64,000 bases of DNA, from positions 8,540,380 to 8,604,379 of the forward strand of contig CM039181.1 of NCBI GenBank assembly GCA_008360975.2, in the 5' to 3' direction. The DNA comes from Lichenostomus cassidix (lineage: Eukaryota; Chordata; Aves; Passeriformes; Meliphagidae). Both the position numbers and the translations under genes were made by a program. Below the pieces are notes generated by a model. It worked only from the letters and a program-made list of their open reading frames with translations, was not told the DNA's origin and did not search any database. How positions within the stretch are numbered: the stretch's first letter is position 1; each line of letters begins with the position of its first letter. Positions 38,775 through 52,398 of this stretch are shown piece after piece.

Positions 38775-39337
38775 TTTTATCTTAAGGTAAGTGGACAGTC
38801 TGCCTGCTTCATGGGTAGGAACATAGTGATAACTCCAAATTGTTTGTTTAACCTCCATTGTGAAACATCAGAACCAAATGATGCCATTTTAATTTATGAT
38901 CAATATATTACTGTTCATGTTATTTTGGAAGTTTCAAAGTAGGTTTTCATATTGTTGTTAATGATGAAATACTAAAGAAATCACCCCTAAATACATTTTC
39001 TAGCTACACAACTGTTGCCAACATCTGAAATAAAAGTTTATTTCCTCTCTCTTCTTGTCCCTAATCCACCCATCACAACTTGTCAATTAACCACACTGAG
39101 CTTAACTTTTCAGCCCCAGTTTCTGTATTTCTTTAGTATTTCATCATTAGCAATATTATGAAAATCTACTTTGAAACTTCCAAAATAACCTGAACAAGAA
39201 TATATCGATCATAATTTAAAATGGCATCATTTGGTTATGATGTTTCACAGTGGAGCTTAAACAAACAAACAATTTGGAGTTATCAATATATTCCTACCCA
39301 GGAAGCAGGTAAACTCTCCACTTACCCTAAGATAAAA
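38775..39337. repeat. Long inverted repeat (hairpin), ~207-211 bp arms
   Basis: The left arm (38775-38981) matches the reverse complement of the right arm (39127-39337) along its length, roughly 90 percent by eye, with a 4-base and a few 1-2 base indels. The central spacer is about 145 bases. Weaker similarity extends outward to about 38757 and 39352. In KCNQ1 pre-mRNA this would fold into a long double-stranded stem. It has no CR1 or LTR signature. An inverted duplication or a foldback (MITE-like) DNA element are both possible, and I could not identify a target-site duplication. Confidence 0.92.
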
Positions 39338-40088
39338 TACGACATTTTTTTCTGTGTTTTTAAGTGTTAATTTGGTGTTTTTCAAGGGGTGCTGCAGTCT
39401 TGCCTTATCTGCTAATCCCTGTACAGTCTTATTCTGTATTCACTGGTCAAGTGCTTTTCCTTATTGAAATATTAATAATTGTTCATTTCATTCAGGTGGT
39501 TTTTACAGACTTTTGTCTAGTGCAGCAGAGCTCACAGTGAAGCAGGACAGGCTTGCTTTCAGTGATTAAATTCTTTTGGAATTCACATGCCATGCTGAGT
39601 TATTGGAGCTGCTGCTGTTCTTTGGGATGGACTTAAGGCTATGGTTTGTTTATGACAGCTCCAAAAATACCTCCTGTGAATGTTTGTGTCTTACTGATTT
39701 TTTTATTTTTTCCTAAAATACACTTCAAAGAAAAATCTTGCAAGGAAAAAAATCGTTCTTTAGTAAAAAAAATGCTGTTTATATCTTCACTGTGTGTTAA
39801 AAAACAATACCAGTTCTCATTCTTCAGTGAACACTGAGACCACTGGGCATTCAGCTGCAGTAAAAGCACAATGTGAATGTATCTCCTCCACATTTCTTTT
39901 TATCTAAAATGAAATTAAGTACTTTGCCATGTGCAGGCATCAGTACTGAAACTCTCTTATTGGGTACAAGATGTTCACACCAAAAGTTAGTATTAATTTG
40001 AGACATCACCTTATGTCTTCTCATGGCTATTTTCTTTGGCAGCCCTAGCAAAACTGAAAGAATTGGTTCTAGACCTGATATTTTACTT

Positions 40089-40271
40089 GTATATATATAT
40101 ACATATATATATACATATATATAAATACCATACTTAATTATGTAGATTTAAAGCAATATATATATATGTATGTATATAAAAATACTATACTTAATTATGT
40201 AGATTTAAAGCAATATATATATATGTATGTATATAAAAATACCATACTTAATTATGTAGATTTAAAGCAAT
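40089..40271. repeat. 57-bp tandem repeat with AT core
   Basis: An alternating TA run (40089-40122) is followed by a 57-base unit beginning ACCATACTTAATTATGTAG, repeated at 40127, 40184 and 40241. The third copy stops at 40271. Copies are nearly identical, so the duplication is recent. Confidence 0.92.
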
Positions 40272-40639
40272 GCCCAAATACTCATTGATAAATCAACACC
40301 CAGTTTGAGTTACATATTAATTACTCTCATTCTCTGCCTGGGACATAATAGAATTGTTGCAGCCAAAGTTCTGCTACGCAGCTAAGATGTGTCTGTGCCT
40401 GAGTAGGGCTGAGATGTGAAAACTGACAGCTGAAATTGTTCCTTTGGTCATTTGACTACTGCATTAGTCTCTGGACTTGAAAACTTTATTTTGGTGAGTT
40501 ACTGTCAGGAAATTTAAATGACGGTAATTCTGTAAAACCTGATGGTTCCTCATGGATTTCTCAGCTCTGACACTTTCACAGCTGCACATGTAAAATCTCT
40601 TTATAGGCCCAACTTGATGAACTCCAAATGGGACAATGA

Positions 40640-41110
40640 AAGTCCCTTTTCACGTTGGATACACTGAAATAGATGCCAGACAAATCCCAGTGCCAGTTGC
40701 TTGTCTGCTTTTCCTTTTAGCGCTCTGCAATTTGCAGAAGCAATTAAACTCTCTCTTTTACTCCAGATTAAACTCCCTTCTCTCCAGGGCTGCTTTCCCC
40801 CTCACCCAACAATGCCTCCAGATGTTATCACCACTCTCTCAAAAAACTTTGCCCTAATTGCTTCGCTGTTTGTTTGCATTGCTAAGACAATTTATCTCTG
40901 GTCTCTGGGTCAAAATGAATTTCTCAGCCCATTACAGTGCAGCCAGCTTAGTACGTGGGCACTGGAGCTTGCAGCCATTGCACGCCTGTTGAGCTCTGTT
41001 TGCTCCTGCCTGCTGCAGTGGCATTTTTCATAACTCTCTGATATTATCTGCCCTGCTGCAGTCACTCAGGCTGCCTGCACGCCGAGAGTGGCAAGAATAC
41101 ATCATCTTGA
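40640..41110. promoter_or_regulatory. Candidate conserved noncoding element (untested)
   Basis: The block is free of simple repeats and transposon words, is GC-balanced and keeps several CpGs (for example in GCACGCCGAGAGTGG), unlike its flanks. It contains a palindromic GATA pair (GATATTATC at 41040-41048) and other AGATAA-type sites. Conservation is a guess from appearance; no alignment could be run. Confidence 0.25.
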
Positions 41111-44100
41111 TGGGTTTTTTTTTTTGGTTTAGTCAGCTGTCTGCAGTACGGATGGTATTTTCAGGATGTTGTGAAAATACGGCTCGGTGTGGAAGATGTT
41201 GTTTCAAGTTTGTCTGAAATATGGAGTTTCACGTTTATCTGCTCATTGTACATAGGATTTTGTTGCATTTTTATTTTCCATTCACCTGTGTCAAGCTCCA
41301 TACTGTATTAGTTTAGTTAAATGACATGATAGCTAAATGCTGTGATTTTTCTATGTGTACTGTGCTTGCATTGAGCAGAAGCAAAGCTGATTGAGGAACA
41401 TAAGTAATCTCCAACATGTCATTCTGAGTTTATTTTAAAACCTGTAGTGCTGGAATTCAGAGAAAAAGAAAAATTTTACCTCAAGTTTTTTACAGAAATT
41501 TTAATAGACAAACTAGTCTCATCAGGATGAAAATATGCTTGAAAACCAAGCTCCATCAGGAGCTGATGAAGTGCTGATTTCTCTTACTCCAGCATTCCCA
41601 CTGAGGGATCCCCTGCAATAATCCACACCAAATAATATAATGTAAACTTGTTCCCAAGTGTTTCTGTGCTTACTTAGCTACTTAGTTATTAAAAAAGAAG
41701 AAAAAAAAATGCTTCTAATCTGAAATGTGTGGAGCTTGCAGCATTTACCAGGCATTTCAGATAAACAGAGCATGTGCTCTTCCTGTGTTTAGCTCTTTTC
41801 TTACTCCTTCTAGACTGTGGCTGCTGTAAATTTTATACTTCATCTCTGAATTTTGTTGCTTGTAGAAGTTCACTTTCTTTCTCATCTTGACAAAGAATTC
41901 TCGTCGGTTTGTTTTTTGTTTGGTTTTTTTTTATATAAGAAAAGTTTCAACTTGATTTGTATACATAATCTTTTCTGTGTAACCTTGAGTGAAAGGCTTC
42001 TAACAGCCTCATGTTATCCACCTGCCAAGCTCTGATTAAATTTTAATTTAGCAAACGATCCTGTTAGTGTTTAACAAGCACTGGGCAAGGGGAACTCGCT
42101 AGCCAAGGAAGGGCTGTTGGTCCCTCTTGCAGGGAAACCCAAGGTCAGCTCTGAGTAGAATAAAATACAATTTATTGAGCTAATAAATAAATTATCCCTG
42201 GTCTTTCTCTGCAGCATTGCTCTGACTTCTATTCCAATGCTCAAGCAGCTGAGTTTTGCCTCCAGCTGGTCAAGAAGCTGAATTTGTGTCCTCAGATGGC
42301 CTGAGATTTTTCCCAGGAAGAATGTCCAACATCTGGAAGGCTTGGGGAGAATATTTCTCTTTTGTTATCAGCACATCTCTCCCAGCAGCTCCCTGCTGGA
42401 TGGAATTGATAACCAGGACTGGGCTTATCCCATTCCACTCCAATCTCCAGTCAGCCCTGGATGTAGGTGATTAATCAGAGTTTTAGAGATAGAACCATGG
42501 AGGTTTGGAGCTGTAACCATGTAGGGAGCTCTTGGATTTCTGTGGCTTCCAGAGGTCTCTCTTCTGTGATGTTACATTGCACCTTTTTATATTTCTTTTG
42601 TTGTTTGTTTGCCTGGTTGGGAAAGCTCTTACCCACCAGTGTGCTTGAACCCCTGCATGTTTACTTGGAGTCTAAATTTAATTTTATCACTCATGCATAG
42701 TATTAAACCCTGAAAATTAAGTCAGAATTATCCTCCTGCTTACTTTACAGCAAGTCTGTGTGTGTGATGAGTAAACACACTGTGGGTGGCCTAGGGTGAA
42801 ATACAATTTCAGTGTTTGTTCACAAGGGCAGAGCTCTTCCCCTGCAATAGATAAACACCTCGCCACAGTTTAGGAGATTTTACCAGTTGGTTTAATTGAT
42901 GCAAGAAACAAATATCCCACAGATGAATGTAAAACTTTTTAAAAATGATTTTGGTGTTTTCATAAGCATATGGTAAAGCTTTTTGACTCCTCTAGTGCTC
43001 AAAACATGACCCTGACTTGTGATGTTTGGATTAAAGACTTTGCCACAGCCCACACCTCAGGCCTCTGCAGCTAAATTAGAAATACAAACCCAAAATATAT
43101 GCCCTTATTTTATCCATTCAGTATTTATCTCAGACAAGTATTATACAACAAAATTATAGCAATTGAGAAGAAAAAACCAAACCAAAAAACAAACAATAGT
43201 ATCATATGGATGTCCTCTCTTTTCAGTTGCATCAGCTGAGCACTAACAATGAACATTTCCAAAATCTCAGTTTTCAGAGTGTGATGCTTTAATGCATCAG
43301 CTACTGAAGAGCTGGAGGTTATTTAATCTCATCTTTGCCTGTCCCTTGTTCAGAAAGTGCTTATCTCTTCCACAAAGAGAAGGGGCATGAGCCCATTGTA
43401 AGAACCTGCTCCTCAGGACATCACCATTCCCCTCACTGCCTCTTGTCTAGGTGGCTTTTTCCTTCTAGCACTGTCTGAGCAAAGGAAATATCAGAATCAA
43501 AGTTTGGCAGCAGCTGTACCTCTCCCTGGGCAGTGGGGTTCAGCCTGTTCTTTGGTTTCAGTGCTCTTGTTTGGGCAGCAAAGAAACAGTGCAGAATTGT
43601 CTGACCATTCAGGTGGGTGACCTCATCTTTAATAAAGAAATACTCTTCCCACTTTTGGCCATGGCTCCTTATCAGCCTGCTTTAAACTGCCATAGTTTAT
43701 TGGGGGGTAGGGAAGTGAAGGAAGCAATTTAGGTCCAAAGTCTTTTGGTTTGCACTGTTAGCTCCCATTGGAGTTCTTTTGTTCAAACACAGCTGGGCTG
43801 TCCTGGCTAACCCCAGCTGTGATCTGGCAGGTGAGATCTGCTGGGGAGATCTGAGCCAGCAGGGGAGTCCATGGAGGCAGGGAGAAACCTGAGAGCTCTG
43901 TGCCATGGGACATGAGTGAGGCTCATTCCCTGAGTGCATGGATTAACTTGCTCCATGGGTTCTCTGAAGCCAGCTTGTTCCATGGGCTTGTTCCACAGGA
44001 GCTGTGCTGCAGCTCAGGAGCTGCCTGGTGGCACTGCCAGGCAGGAGCTGAGGAGGGATCTGCTCCCAGTGCCCCAGCTGGGATTGGGAACACTGCCCAG

Positions 44101-45640
44101 CAGGCTGAGGAAAAGCCCTCTGCTCAGGCACAGCCCACAAAGTCCAAATCAGGAATGGCAAACAGTTTGGGGGCTGGTAATTTCCCCTTGGTGTTACTGG
44201 AGTATCTGTACCTTGTCATCTTTGGAGATACTGAGTAGGAGATCTGTCAACATCTAATTTTCTATCAGTGAGATGCTGATAGCCAAGTTTAGTCATCCCT
44301 GCCTTAAAATCCACCCCTTAATTTTGAGTAACAAACTAGCAGACCTTATCTTCATTGCCTTCCCATTATTGTGGACATTCAAACACAGGGCTTGATTACT
44401 GCTTAATGCTTGTTTGTTGTCATGTTCTGCCAAGCTGCATTTTCTGCAAAATCCCATCTTCATTGCTCTTTTACCCATGCCATTTTGCAAAGTGTCTGTG
44501 GAACAAAAGGTCTTTACCAGCAAAGAAATGGTTCTGGTATTAATCATAGCTATAGAGCTGTTAGAAGTTTATTTTTTAACTTTAATCGCGTTACTTTTAT
44601 TATGCTTGTTGATGTCAGTCATCTGCAAGGATGTTTGATGTAAGCAAAATTTAGCCCTGCTTTCTAAAGGAATTGTTAGTTTGAGGCAACAAGACAAGAA
44701 GAAGTCTAGCATGAAAAAGTGTTCAAAATTTTTCTACTTTTAGAAGGCAAGAGAAAGTCAAAGAGAAGAGACTTCAAAAGTCAAAGTCAGGAGAACTTTG
44801 AAATGCTGATGCATTCAAGAATGTGGTGCTGGGAGTTCCAAGGCTAAATGACTGTGTTTATCCAGACTTGTTCCTATAGACAGTAAAACCTTTTATGATT
44901 ATAAAAACAAGAAATGAACATTTATCTTCAAGTTCTTGTTGCTGCCTGTCTGTCCTTAGTCAGTACCATGTCTTTAGAACAGTAAACCTTTCCTGGTCTG
45001 ACTGCTGCAGAGAATGCTGCTGTAAAAAAGCACAATTGTCTGAAGTATGCCTGCAATGTTGTGCTCAAAGGATTTTTGAGGGGAGTAGTAAATGATGCTC
45101 TGGAGGTGTTTTCTTTTGGGGGAAAACTGCTTTGACTGACTGGCAGAAATCCAAGGCAATGCCGGTAGGAGGGCAGGAGTTGGTTGTTGATTTGCCAGCA
45201 AAAATGAGATGTGAAGTTTGTGAACTGAAGGACATATGGGCACCTGAGTGGAAATCTGAGTCTGTGGGGTTTGTGCTGTTTTCCTTCTCCTACATGAAGA
45301 AATGCTCTTACAGGCATTCAGAATCTTTGGTTAGCTCTTTCACTTCCTCAAAGAAAATAGCCTGAGCTAGTTAGTGAGATTTTTAGCTTTACTCTGAACC
45401 TACCTCCAGTGCTAAAGGCAGAATGTCAATTCTTGCCAGTCTGTCAATGTTTTCTATTTGTGCCCAAACTCTCCATGCTCATGCTATGATCATGTCAAAT
45501 ACTTGTAGAATTAAACAACAACACACTGCCTTTGGAGCAAAAGCTTCCTCTTCCTATGGTATTTTTATTGAACAGTGATAATCATTGGCACAGGGCAGTA
45601 TAACTTCCAAATACTTTTAATTATTGCTGCTTCTCTTTTG

Positions 45641-45744
45641 GGTGTGTGGGTTTTGTGGGGTTTTTTTTGGTGTTTGTTGTTGTTGTTCTGGGGGTTTTTT
45701 TGGTTTGTTTGGTGTTTTGTTTTGTTTTTTGGTTGGTTTTTTTA
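45641..45744 (+). repeat. G/T-rich low-complexity tract
   Basis: About 100 bases contain almost only G and T in runs such as GGGGTTTTTTTT and TTGTTGTTGTT. It is the largest of several such tracts in the window. Confidence 0.85.
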
Positions 45745-45967
45745 ATTGAATTAAGAAATGTGATGCAAGGGGACTAAAATGGGAATAGAGAAGGGAGTAA
45801 AATGACCTCTTAAAATCAGCTGGTTAATAGGTGGTAACAAAAGAGGTTTTTAGGAAAATTCCACTGAGTCTCAATAAACAAAAGGAGTAGGGAATGCAAT
45901 TACAGATGAATTATAGTAAAGACAATTGGAAGTTAGGCCTCTTTGGACAAAAAGCCACAGATGAGTA

Positions 45968-46107
45968 TTTTTCTTTTTTCTTTTTCTTCTTTTTCTTCTT
46001 TTTCTTCTTTTTCTTCTTTTTCTTCTTTTTCTTCTTTTTCTTCTTTTTCTTCTTTTTCTCCTCCTCCTCCTCCTCCTCCTCCTCCTCCTTCTCCTTTTTT
46101 TTTTTTT
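45968..46107 (+). repeat. 140-bp uninterrupted polypyrimidine tract
   Basis: One hundred and forty bases contain only C and T. It begins with irregular CT sequence, then about ten copies of a 9-base TTCTTTTTC unit, then about ten CTC/TCC triplets, and ends with a run of 13 T. It generates long spurious low-complexity ORFs on both strands. Such mirror-symmetric tracts can form triplex (H-) DNA and can bind polypyrimidine-tract proteins in RNA. Confidence 0.95.
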
Positions 46108-49100
46108 GGAGGGGCGTGTTTGTTGGGTTTTTTGAGTTCACAGAGGTTTCTTGCAGAACTCCCATGAGAAGGATGAATCAGAAGGAGTATTTTCATTTCT
46201 CTTTTATCCTTCAGAAGAAGAACTGATCCATGAATCTTTCTCTAGGACTAGTTTTGTGGAAGGTGTGGCTCAAGAAAACTCATTCCTATCAGCAAAAGCT
46301 CTGTCTGGCTGGGGAGTCTCCAAAAGCTCTTGAGTAACTTGGGGTAGCAAATTGTTGGTATTTTGCTGTAGTTATTAAAAAACAAAGTCATTATCAAAGA
46401 GTAGAAGCAATATTTAAGCCAACAAGCTGCCAGCAAGGCTCTCTCCAAGCTGAGAGCAGATCCTTCTCACCAAGTGGTTAATTTGGTTTCACAGCTCCTT
46501 TCTCTCTCACTGATGCCACAGAAAGGCTGTTTCTCACTCTCAGGTTTCTGGTTTCACAATCAATTTGAAGTGATCTGAGGCTGTGCTGCCTCCAAAAGGT
46601 TTGTCTGGCTCTTCTCTCTGCCCTGCTGCCTCTCTCCCCCTTTTCTACTTCCACTCTCCCCCTTTTCTCAGCACTAGATGTTCTACAGATCACTTCCCTG
46701 GTTAAATACCTTCCAAAGACCTCACAGAAGTGGCTGAGAGTATTAAAATGAAAAAGAAATCCTTGATTATCTTGGGACAATTATTCATTCTGAGAATATC
46801 ATAAAGACAGAATTTTTTCTCTCTGGGCTTTCAAGTTTTATGGAGCTACTCAGTTTTAATTTTTAAACCTCTTGGCCCTCTTTCACTTTCTGTATGAGCA
46901 CCTCAGTGGTCAGGCTGGTGTTTGTGTCTGCAGCAGGACCACAACACACTGATGAAGGGATGCTGCTGAGATGACACTGAGGCTGGCAACTTCAGTCTGA
47001 GAGGTTTTCCTATTCCTTACTTACAAATTTCTGTTTCAGAATAGTAATGTGAAACTAAGCAGTTGGGTTTGAAGCATTCCTCCCAAAATATCCTGATTTT
47101 TTTTCACTGCAGCATCAGCAGATGTTTATGCACAGTGCACACGTTAAGGGAAATCCCTTTCTATCCGCCCAGGGAGTGGCAGACAAAGAAGGAACAAAAT
47201 AATACATTCAGCTACAATGTCCTGTGTCAGATTCATCTGTACTCCAGAACAAGACCATTTTATAAATTCACCAGCTGGGGGCTTTTCAAGAGGGAAAAGC
47301 CAGAATGAAAAAGTCCCATTGCAGTGTTAAATGAGACATTTGGCCAAAATGGAACCAGAGTTCCAACCCAGAGTGCAGAAGCAGGGATTGCCTGGCCAAG
47401 GAGTCAGGCTGAGGAGCAGAATGTGTGCAGCAGGAGGGGCAGGGCTGAGAGAGAAACCCATTCACCAATGCCCTGAGTGACAAGAAGTAATTAATGTATT
47501 TATTAGACTTAAAATATTCCTCTTTCCCCACACCTCTCCTTTCAAGCACTAGTGACAGAGTATTTTCCACCACAACTTCCGTGCTGCCTCAGAAAGGATT
47601 AACTTTCTTCTTGAATTCCTTTATATTCTCCACACAGCTTTAAGCACAGAGTTTTGCTCTGCCACAGTTATTTTGGATCTTAAAAGCTCTGGGCAGTTCC
47701 CCACTTTTTCACAGCCCACTTGGCTTTGCCACCTGGCCCTGTTGCTGCTGTCTCTACCAGCTCTTCCCACTGGGGTAGAGGCTGCAGGATGATGAGCACT
47801 CATTTTTGGGATGCTGCTGATCTCAGCAGTGGGAGAAGAACCCATTACTCATGCACTAAATAGATATTTTTAGAGGTCAGGCAGAAATAAAAACTCTTCT
47901 GCCTGTACTTCCTACTCTACCCCTGCACTAGTAAATTCTCCTGTCCTGCCTGTGTCATTCTCCAGGGATGGAAAAAGACATGTGGGATTTTTTAATGCCA
48001 TCATGTTGCATTGGCTATGACCAGTCCACCACAGGAAAATCCTGTTTCTTCTGGCAAGAGGGAAAAATGAAGTATTTACTGATTGCATTGTGCACTTCCC
48101 AAATCTGCAGAGAACTGCATGCATGGAGATGTATCACTGTCAGGCTTTATTTTTGCTGCTAATTCGAATTTGGGGGTGTAAGTGCATAGAGACATTTTTG
48201 ATTTTGAAAACTGAATGCAGTGTCAGTGTGGGAGATTTGTGCTTTTGATGTGATAAGTGTGGCAGAACTGCTGAGTTTGTTCCAAACCCTAAACTCTGCA
48301 TGGGCTCCTCTACAGCTTCTGTGCAGGTTTCCAGCTAAAATATAGCTAAAATAGTGCCACATTAAACACAAAGAGCCTGCACATCAGGTAGGATTATTTT
48401 GGAAAAAGACTTGTGAGTATCAGCCTTTCTAACTTAACTAGGCCTTTGGAAATAAAGCTGAGTGTTTCCTGTTCTCAGTAGCTGGGTGCAGATCCTGCAG
48501 AGTAGGTTTGTAGAGCAGTCTTACAGCTGATTCATAAGGGGAACATCAGTGAGAACATATTTTGCCTCATTATATTCAGTGATGCAACAGCAAATTTTTT
48601 CTTCAACCAAAGCAGACAAGTCTGAAGAAAGGGTATGGAAAATTGCATATAATTTTTTTTTTTTTTTTGCCAAACAAATACACTTTAAATCTGTGTAAAA
48701 GTGACTTGGGCATGGCTCATAAAATTATCTATTCCATCAACATTTTGCTCCTGTTGTCTTTCCAGGGTAACACTTTGTTCTTCCTCTTCCTCTGCCATGA
48801 ATTTGGCTCTGGGGATACACAGTGTAGTGTGTTGGTGAAGCTTGCTGAAGCTGCAGTCACTGCATCCCCTCTGTATCCATGTTGAATTCAACTGGAAAAG
48901 CTGCTGCTCATTATTCTAGCAGACAGGGCAGGGCAGTGGTGTTCCTGGGGTGGCAGGAGGAACAAGAAGAATTCCCCAATCCCTTGGAGGTGATTTTTGG
49001 GACACTTTGGGAAGCACAGCATGGCCCCAGCAGGATCAGTGCTCTGCAGTTCATGACCTTCAGTGCTCCCAGCTCAGGCAGCCCAGGGAGCTGGGATGTG

Positions 49101-52100
49101 CTGAAATCGTGGGCAGCTCTGCCAAGTGGCTGCCAGGAGGAATTGCTGTTGTTTGGTGAATTTTGCTCTCAGAAATCCCTTTGGATGAGTTCAGAGAGCT
49201 CTGGGGATTCCATCCTCCCAACTGCAAGTGCTGCCAGCCTGGCATGTGTCCCTTGCATCCCTGATTTGCTGCCCACACTGCCTGGACCTTGCAGCCTGAA
49301 ATAGAGGGAAAACAAACCTGACAGCTTTCAGTAGTTTCATGATTGAGGTCTAATCTTGAACATGGCATTGGTTTTTAGAAATGCCACATTTTAATGACTC
49401 CTGTATGTGTATCTCTTACCTCTGGGCTGTTTTGGTGCAAGGCAATCTCAGTTTCTTGGTGGACTCCTTAGAGTTTAGCTGCTTTCTCCTGGCAAGTGTC
49501 ACAGTCAGCAATGTTGTTAAGCTAAAAATCAGGAAAAAGTTTTAAAAAATTAAAAAAAAAAGAAGATTAGACTGAAAAGAATTTAAAAGAAAATGCCAAG
49601 AAAATAATTTTTAAAAAATTAGACCATCATTTTCAATGTAGCACCATTTTTTAATGTTACATCTTTCTTCTGCATTCCCCAAATATATTTAAAAATCTAC
49701 TTTTTTTTTTATTTGTTTGTTTTTGAAGTTTTTTCAGTCATGCTGATGTTTCCTTTTGCTTTTGCACCAAGGAAGCCAACAAATACTATTTGATATTTTT
49801 AAAGTCCCTTGATCTTTTTACTTTAACCACCAAGTTCCTATAAGATGGGGTAGAAGAATACAGCCTTTCCTGCAAGATTTCCAGCCAGGCCCAGGCCAAA
49901 TGCCTTTTACTATGAGTCTCATTATTGGTTGTGATGATAATTGAAATTTAATGGCTATTTTTTATACAGTTAAAATCTTTAAAAGTAGGAAAAGGAAAGT
50001 CTTTTAAATGCAAATATTCCAGCCTGACAGAACCTGTGCATTTCATTGTTGTTCATTACAAGAAATGGCAAATTGCTTTTGGAAAAAAATCTCCCACTTG
50101 CAAATAAAATACTCCTGTATGAACTTGGATGGTAAGAAATTCTTCTTTTTTATTTGCCGCAGATGTTGTTAAATTTTAGCCAACTTGGAATTTTATGGAC
50201 AGCAAAAAGCTTTCTTGTTTGGGTTTTTTTTCTTTTTTTTTCTTTTTTCCCTAGCATGGTACTGGTTAAATCAGCCCTGGCAAAGCTAAAGCCAAACTTT
50301 GACACACAAGCTTGGAATGAACATACTCAGTCCCTTCTCATGCAAAACCCAGCAGAAACCCCAAAAGGGTTATTTTTAGCTTTTGTTTTCTCCCAGGATA
50401 GATAAATGGAATCAGCTGTGACAGAGACATGATTCACCAGCATGCAAAAGAGACTGATATAATCCAGAACAAACAAACAAAAGCACAAAGGGGTTGCAGG
50501 GAAGAGGGAGAGATGGGTTTATTTTTAGTTGGAGTCTATAGGTTCTGCAGAGGTGGAATTCCTCTTTCTCCCACCTCTGCCCTGAACGTTGAACAACTTA
50601 GAGGCTAAAAAGCAATATGCAGGAACAATCTCTGTCCATGCAAGTAGGAGTCTGAAATGTAGCAGAAGCCTTATTATTTCTTGCTTTTAACCCTTGCAGA
50701 TATAAATTACGACACATCCAGTTTTTAAAGGTGTTTTAAAGGCCTCTGATTTAATATTTTCGAATATGACTGCAGAAAATGGTTTCCTCCTTTGCATCAG
50801 CAGCCACACTGTTGTAGCTTGGCTGTCTTGCTGCTCACAGACACCTGGCTTTCTCATGAGGCACAAAGGACATTGGCTTCCATAATTCACCAGTTCCATA
50901 ATTCTTTTTTTTCCTGTATCTTAAGGATGTGCAGCTCAGATGCATTTTGAGTTCAGTACAGATGGCTGGTATTAAAAGCAGAGCTATTGCATGGGCGTAG
51001 AAGCAGAAGCTATTAGAAAACAATGTGCAGTGTTAACTTCTCTTTCAAGTACAAATGTCTGCAGCTCCCACATTTCACCAGACATCCCCCACTGTCACCA
51101 CCAGGCTGTGTTTGCTGGAGTTCACTGGGTGTAAGCTCAGATTGGTGCTTTGGTTTGAAGTCCCAGTGTGTGTGTTTCTTACTCTTTTTTCCCCTTGGGA
51201 TAGGATTTCCCTTGCATTCTGCTGGGATGGATTCCAAGGGGTCTCAAGCACATTGAGGTGTTTGCATGCAGCTTTGCAGAGTATATTGGTACCTGAAGAT
51301 TTGTATGGGCAAAGTTTGCCTGGAAGTTAATTCTGCATCTGCTGTGGAAGCAGAGTGAATCCCAGAGTGTTCCCAAAGTGTTCCCCAGGGCTGCTCCTGT
51401 GAGGAGAGAAGACAAAGCTGCGGAGGAGAATTTGTGGAGGAGGCAATTTGACCCCACGATGGCAACAAATAATTCTAGGCATGACTTCCTTGCATTTTCT
51501 CCAGCAAGAGGAGAGTGAAGTTCCCTGCAGGAATGGCCAGGAGCTGGCTAGGAGTTTGTTCATAATGCAGGGAGCCAAACAATCTGCAAAGTGAATTATG
51601 CTCTATATTTAGCCATCCCAGAAACCATAGGCATTGGAAGGCTTTGGAATAAGTAGTGTTCATACCACAGGAGAATCTTTCTCCCTGAAGACTTTGCTGT
51701 CAGAATTTGAGCTATTTTCCTGACAGGCTCTGTGCAGTGATTGTGGGTTTGGTTAATTCCTGTAAAGGTTCTTTACTGTCAGCACTGTGGTGCTCCCTGA
51801 GCAGGAGGAGAGTTTACCTGAGTGTGTCAGGAGCCTGGGGTGGTCAGTGCAGCAGCTGCACTTTTATGTCACTTGATCGGTGTAAAAAATCAACACTTTG
51901 GTTTTGCTGGAGTAGGTGACACTCAGGTTAACTTTTTAAACAAAAAAAGGGAACAAAATATGAATTTTCTTGTGGGAATTGGAGTGTTGTGTGCAGAATC
52001 TGTTTCTGGTTTCTTGCTAGTGGTGAGTAAGCGTAGGAAAGCTTATTTTATGCATTCATCTCAAGTCTTCAAATTATCTGGTTGTGAGCATTTTCTCCTT

Positions 52101-52360
52101 CAAGCTCATGTGAATTTTGGGAAAAAACTTCAGAAATGTGAGGATTTTCAGAATGAGGCTCTTTCAGTGAGTGTGTAGGGAGGGAAAAGAGCAGTAAGTA
52201 AGATGGTGGCTCTGCCTGGGAAGGATGCAAGCTCAGTCTTCTATGTCATAAAACTCTGTGTACTAAATAGGAGCAGTGGTACTGGTGTTTTATCCTCTCT
52301 CAATATTGCTAAGGTTTCCATCCCACAGAGTAGGAAAAGAGAGAATCTTTAGGGGAGAGA

Positions 52361-52398
52361 ATCCCTTCCAGCTCAGGGGATTCTGGGATTCTATGGTT
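52361..52398 (+). mobile_element. Possible CR1 3' tail remnant
   Basis: CCCTTCCAGCTC is followed by GGATTCTGGGATTCTATGG, resembling a + strand CR1 3' end with two terminal octamers. Only about 40 bases are recognisable. Confidence 0.35.

Noticed and set aside
45894..46226. Phe/Ser-rich and Lys/Glu-rich frames on both strands
   Set aside because: They are direct translations of the polypyrimidine tract.
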